DNA of 28,895 nucleotides from positions 1 to 28,895 of the forward strand of contig JAXMHQ010000047.1 of NCBI GenBank assembly GCA_046346665.1, read 5' to 3'. Positions 25,363 to 28,895 of the stretch are shown here, in pieces (position 1 is the first letter of the stretch; each line of letters starts with the position of its first letter). This DNA is from JAXMHQ01 sp046346665. GTDB taxonomy: Bacteria > Verrucomicrobiota > Verrucomicrobiia > Limisphaerales > JAXMHQ01. Under the pieces are notes generated by a model. The model saw only the letters and a list, made by a program, of their open reading frames with translations, was not told the origin of the DNA and made no database searches. The position numbers were made by a program, and so were the translations under genes.

Positions 25363-25470
25363 GAGTTTGGGAGTTTGAGAGTCGTCGCGGCCATGCCCCG
25401 CCGCAGTCTCGATGTGATCGCGCCCGGAGTCCTCCACTCTTACACTCTTAAACTCCAAAACTCTTAAACT
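25356..25470. repeat. Inverted octamer arrays overlapping the receiver gene's stop
   Basis: The left arm 25356-25382 (AGTTTAAG, AGTTTGGG, AGTTTGAG, AGT) and right arm 25444-25470 match as inverted copies at 25 of 27 positions; a further weaker unit extends the right arm to 25436. The words are the same as in 24747-24864, so the receiver gene is bracketed by the same family on both sides. The 61-base centre is GC-rich. The right arm ends two bases before the convergent small gene's stop. Confidence 0.92.
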
Positions 25471-25472
25471 GC

Positions 25473-25742
25473 CTACACTTCCGCTTCGGGAAATCGCTCC
25501 CGAATCCGACGCTTCACATGGTCCTCGTGCACCGGTTGGAGGCGGCGGCGCGTGATGAGGCGCTGGACCGAGTCGAGCAGTTCCATCCAGTCGTCGAGGG
25601 GCGGATCCTTGACTGGTTGCCACTGATCGAATCGTTTGGCGCGGTGAAAGAAGAGCCATTCGCCGCCGACGCGCTGGGCGTAGACCTGGAGTTTCTCGCC
25701 ATCTTCGGTGAGCCGTTTCCAGCTGATTTCGGCCTTGGGCAT
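25473..25742 (-). CDS. Small conserved-looking protein downstream of ispF, unknown function
   Basis: 89 residues, not recognised. It is charged and soluble, with W-rich N-terminal beta-like stretch (ISWKRLTEDGEKLQVYAQRVGGEWLFFHRAKRFDQWQPV), then DPPLDDWMELLDSVQRLITRRRLQPVHEDHVKRRIRERFPEAEV. The second half is probably two helices with an Arg-rich surface. It starts three bases after the ispF stop on the same strand, so translational coupling is likely. The tight spacing and protein-like composition support a real gene. No role in isoprenoid synthesis can be inferred. Confidence 0.7.
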   Translation of the reverse strand: MPKAEISWKRLTEDGEKLQVYAQRVGGEWLFFHRAKRFDQWQPVKDPPLDDWMELLDSVQRLITRRRLQPVHEDHVKRRIRERFPEAEV

Positions 25743-25745
25743 GGA

Positions 25746-26225
25746 TTAATCGGGGAGATCCACGCTGGCGACAGCCATGGCGGCGATGCCTTCCTCACGC
25801 CCCACAAATCCCATGCGCTCGTTGGTCGTGGCCTTGATGCCGACTTTTTTCGGATCGACGCCGAGGGCTTCGGCGACGCAGCGTTTCATGGCGTCGATGT
25901 GCGGGTAAATCTTCGGGGCCTGGGCGATGACGGTGGAATCGATGTTGACGATTTTTCCGCCCCGGGCGGCGACCTGCCGGGCGGCTTCCTCGAGGAACAC
26001 GCGGCTCGGAACGCCTTTCCAGCGGGGATCGGTGTTGGGGAAGAAGTGGCCGATATCGGGTTCGCCGAGCGCGCCGAGCAGGGCATCGCAGATCGCGTGC
26101 ATCAGCGCATCCGCGTCCGAGTGCCCGTCCAATCCCCGGTCGTGGGGAATCTCCACCCCGCCCAGGAAAAGTTTCCGGCCTTTCACCAGGGCGTGAACGT
26201 CGTAACCAATGCCAGCGTGAACCAT
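25746..26225 (-). CDS. ispF: 2-C-methyl-D-erythritol 2,4-cyclodiphosphate synthase
   Basis: 159 residues, the usual length for IspF. This enzyme closes CDP-methylerythritol 2-phosphate to the cyclic diphosphate with release of CMP in the non-mevalonate isoprenoid pathway. The metal ligands D9 and H11 (GYDVHAL) and H43 (ALMHAICDALL) are in place, with LDGHSDAD (residues 32-39) and IGHFFPNTDPRWKG forming the rest of the active site. The C-terminal KATTNERMGFVGREEGIAAMA is the conserved nucleotide-binding segment. ispD is not next to it. The ATG lacks a clear ribosome site, and the upstream gap holds a large nested palindrome. Confidence 0.97.
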   Translation of the reverse strand: MVHAGIGYDVHALVKGRKLFLGGVEIPHDRGLDGHSDADALMHAICDALLGALGEPDIGHFFPNTDPRWKGVPSRVFLEEAARQVAARGGKIVNIDSTVIAQAPKIYPHIDAMKRCVAEALGVDPKKVGIKATTNERMGFVGREEGIAAMAVASVDLPD

Positions 26226-26239
26226 GATTGAAAACTAAT

Positions 26240-26526
26240 GAGTCGGGAGTCGGGAGTCGAGAGTCGAGTGCCGGTGGGGTGCGATTTACGGCGAGGGTCA
26301 GGAGCGCGGCTGTGTCCGCCAGGACCAGCCGCAGAAATGTTCGATATTCCAACGCTCCCTGTCTTCTCAAACGCCTTCGCATCTGCCACGTCCCTGCGGC
26401 TGATCCTTCGGATACAGTCGCGCTCCGGGAATTGCCCCTCATTTCGAATCGCACCCGTGCCGGTGAGAACACTCCGGGCCCGCGGGAGCGTCTGGCCCTC
26501 GGTCCTCGACTCTCGACCCTCGACTG
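26240..26526. repeat. Multi-layer nested palindrome between divergent genes
   Basis: This fills most of the 344-base gap between ispF and the receiver gene. The outer layer is heptamers GAGTCGG, GAGTCGG, GAGTCGA, GAGTCGA (26240-26267) facing inverted TCGGTCC, TCGACTC, TCGACCC, TCGACTG (26499-26526). The next layer is GGGTGCGATT (26277-26286), inverted exactly at 26447-26456. The third layer, 26301-26334 facing 26394-26426, matches apart from three substitutions plus a small mismatched, indel-containing patch at the middle; each arm of it is itself a hairpin (GCGGCTG...CAGCCGC on the left). The centre is 26335-26393. Layer order is identical on both sides. The right side has about 40 extra bases between the outer and second layers. 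Confidence 0.9.
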
Positions 26527-26569
26527 TTGTTTTGTTGCAATCCCCGTGAGGCATGGTAGAACGGTCCTT

Positions 26570-26938
26570 ATGAAACCGCACATACTGTTCGCGGACGACG
26601 ACGCCGGGGTCCGGGAGCTTTTGTCTGAGTATTTCAAAGCAAAAGGATTTGACGTGACGCTGGCGACGGGTGGTCGCGAGGCGATGGAACTGGGGGACAC
26701 GATGCGGTTCGATCTGGCGATCCTGGACATCAACCTGGCGGGCGAGAACGGGCTGGAGTTGCTGGGTTATTTTCGCACGAACTTTCCCAAGCTGCCGGTG
26801 GTGATGTTCACCGGGTTGCCGGGGGAGGAGAACCTGCTGGAGCAGGCGATGGCGCGCGGGGCGTCCGGGTTTATGCGAAAGACGGATCCGTTGGACGATC
26901 TGCTGGCGGCGGTGAAGGTTTACGTGCCGCGTTCCTGA
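26570..26938 (+). CDS. Stand-alone receiver protein (CheY-like)
   Basis: 122 residues. A receiver domain only: D9-D11 acidic cluster, phospho-acceptor D53 in AILDINLAGENG, Thr at VMFTGL and Lys in FMRKTDP. The start is ATG 26570, because it gives the standard MKPHILFADDD N-terminus; the frame is open further upstream only through the palindrome. The protein is related to, but clearly distinct from, the other stand-alone receiver nearby. No output domain and no kinase are seen. It converges with rpoD, with nine bases between the two stops. Confidence 0.9.
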   Translation: MKPHILFADDDAGVRELLSEYFKAKGFDVTLATGGREAMELGDTMRFDLAILDINLAGENGLELLGYFRTNFPKLPVVMFTGLPGEENLLEQAMARGASGFMRKTDPLDDLLAAVKVYVPRS

Positions 26939-26947
26939 GGGGCCCTA

Positions 26948-28723
<1,776 letters not shown>

Positions 28724-28769
28724 ACAATCTTAAATCACGAACTTTAAACCCACGAGGTGCCGGGCCGCA

Positions 28770-28798
28770 AATATGGTGAGCGAATCGAGTGCCGTCAA
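28770..28798 (-). promoter_or_regulatory. Sigma-70-type promoter of rpoD
   Basis: On the minus strand TTGACG (28798-28793; 5 of 6 against TTGACA), a 17-base spacer, then CATATT (28775-28770; 4 of 6). The predicted start lies about 40 bases before the rpoD ATG. The region is AT-richer than its surroundings. Confidence 0.55.
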
Positions 28799-28825
28799 GT
28801 CGGTAAAAATACGACACGCGATTTC

Positions 28826-28888
28826 GAAATGCGAAGTGCGGAGGGCCAAGTGTGAAGGGCGAAATAAGAAGTGGGAAGTGCGGGCTCT
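28826..28888. repeat. Phased heptamer array, nine units
   Basis: GAAATGC, GAAGTGC, GGAGGGC, CAAGTGT, GAAGGGC, GAAATAA, GAAGTGG, GAAGTGC, GGGCTCT follow in strict 7-base phase up to seven bases before the window end. The core GAAGTGC resembles the heptamers at 7844-7871. It lies upstream of the rpoD promoter, and any inverted partner would be outside the window. Confidence 0.8.
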
Positions 28889-28895
28889 CAGGGCA

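Noticed and set aside
26228..26569. N-terminal extension of the second receiver protein
   Set aside because: It is translated from the nested palindrome and has no conserved sequence. The canonical receiver begins at 26570.

Overview
This window looks like a chromosomal segment of a high-GC Gram-negative bacterium, most likely Verrucomicrobiota (a Pedosphaera/Limisphaera-like lineage). That assignment is inference. It rests on the protein mix (secreted GH16 glucanase, a large secreted beta-domain protein, cysteine-rich CPXCG, TMEM14-like and YgaP-like small proteins), few clear Shine-Dalgarno sites, and very repeat-rich intergenic DNA. No rRNA, CRISPR array, insertion sequence, phage gene or convincing tRNA was found.

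Layout. Bases 1-5546 carry the 3' end of rpoB, complete rpoC and a strong intrinsic terminator. From 5547 to 16032 the plus strand carries mainly unlinked housekeeping or envelope genes: a cytidylate-kinase-like protein behind a long folded leader, an L,D-transpeptidase, a four-helix membrane protein, three very small genes (YgaP-like membrane, CPXCG zinc-ribbon-like, TMEM14-like), the helicase HrpB, an M3 zinc oligopeptidase and an NDUFA9-like atypical SDR. From 16130 to 24692 the minus strand carries a two-gene GH16 glucanase/carbohydrate-binding unit with its own sigma-70-type promoter, a 1075-residue membrane-anchored multi-domain protein, and a tight pair of a class-I amidotransferase-like hydrolase (PuuD type) and an NtrC-type activator. 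The last part has two stand-alone receiver proteins (plus strand), ispF with a small downstream gene (minus strand), and rpoD (minus strand), the last with a good promoter. The core transcription genes rpoB, rpoC and rpoD therefore lie within 29 kb of each other.

The most unusual content is between the genes. At least nine intergenic gaps hold arrays of short degenerate words repeated in exact phase. The unit length is fixed within an array but differs between arrays (7, 8, 9 or 10 bases). Several arrays face an inverted partner across the gap, giving long near-perfect hairpins. In two gaps (10232-10467 and 26240-26526) different repeat families are nested as concentric inverted layers around one centre. 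Classical REP-like hairpins of at least four sequence types fill other gaps (13063-13182, 14959-15109, 16045-16109, 22519-22569). I regard these nested, phased palindromes as the best candidate for something undescribed in this window. No transposase or other gene that could mobilise them is present here.
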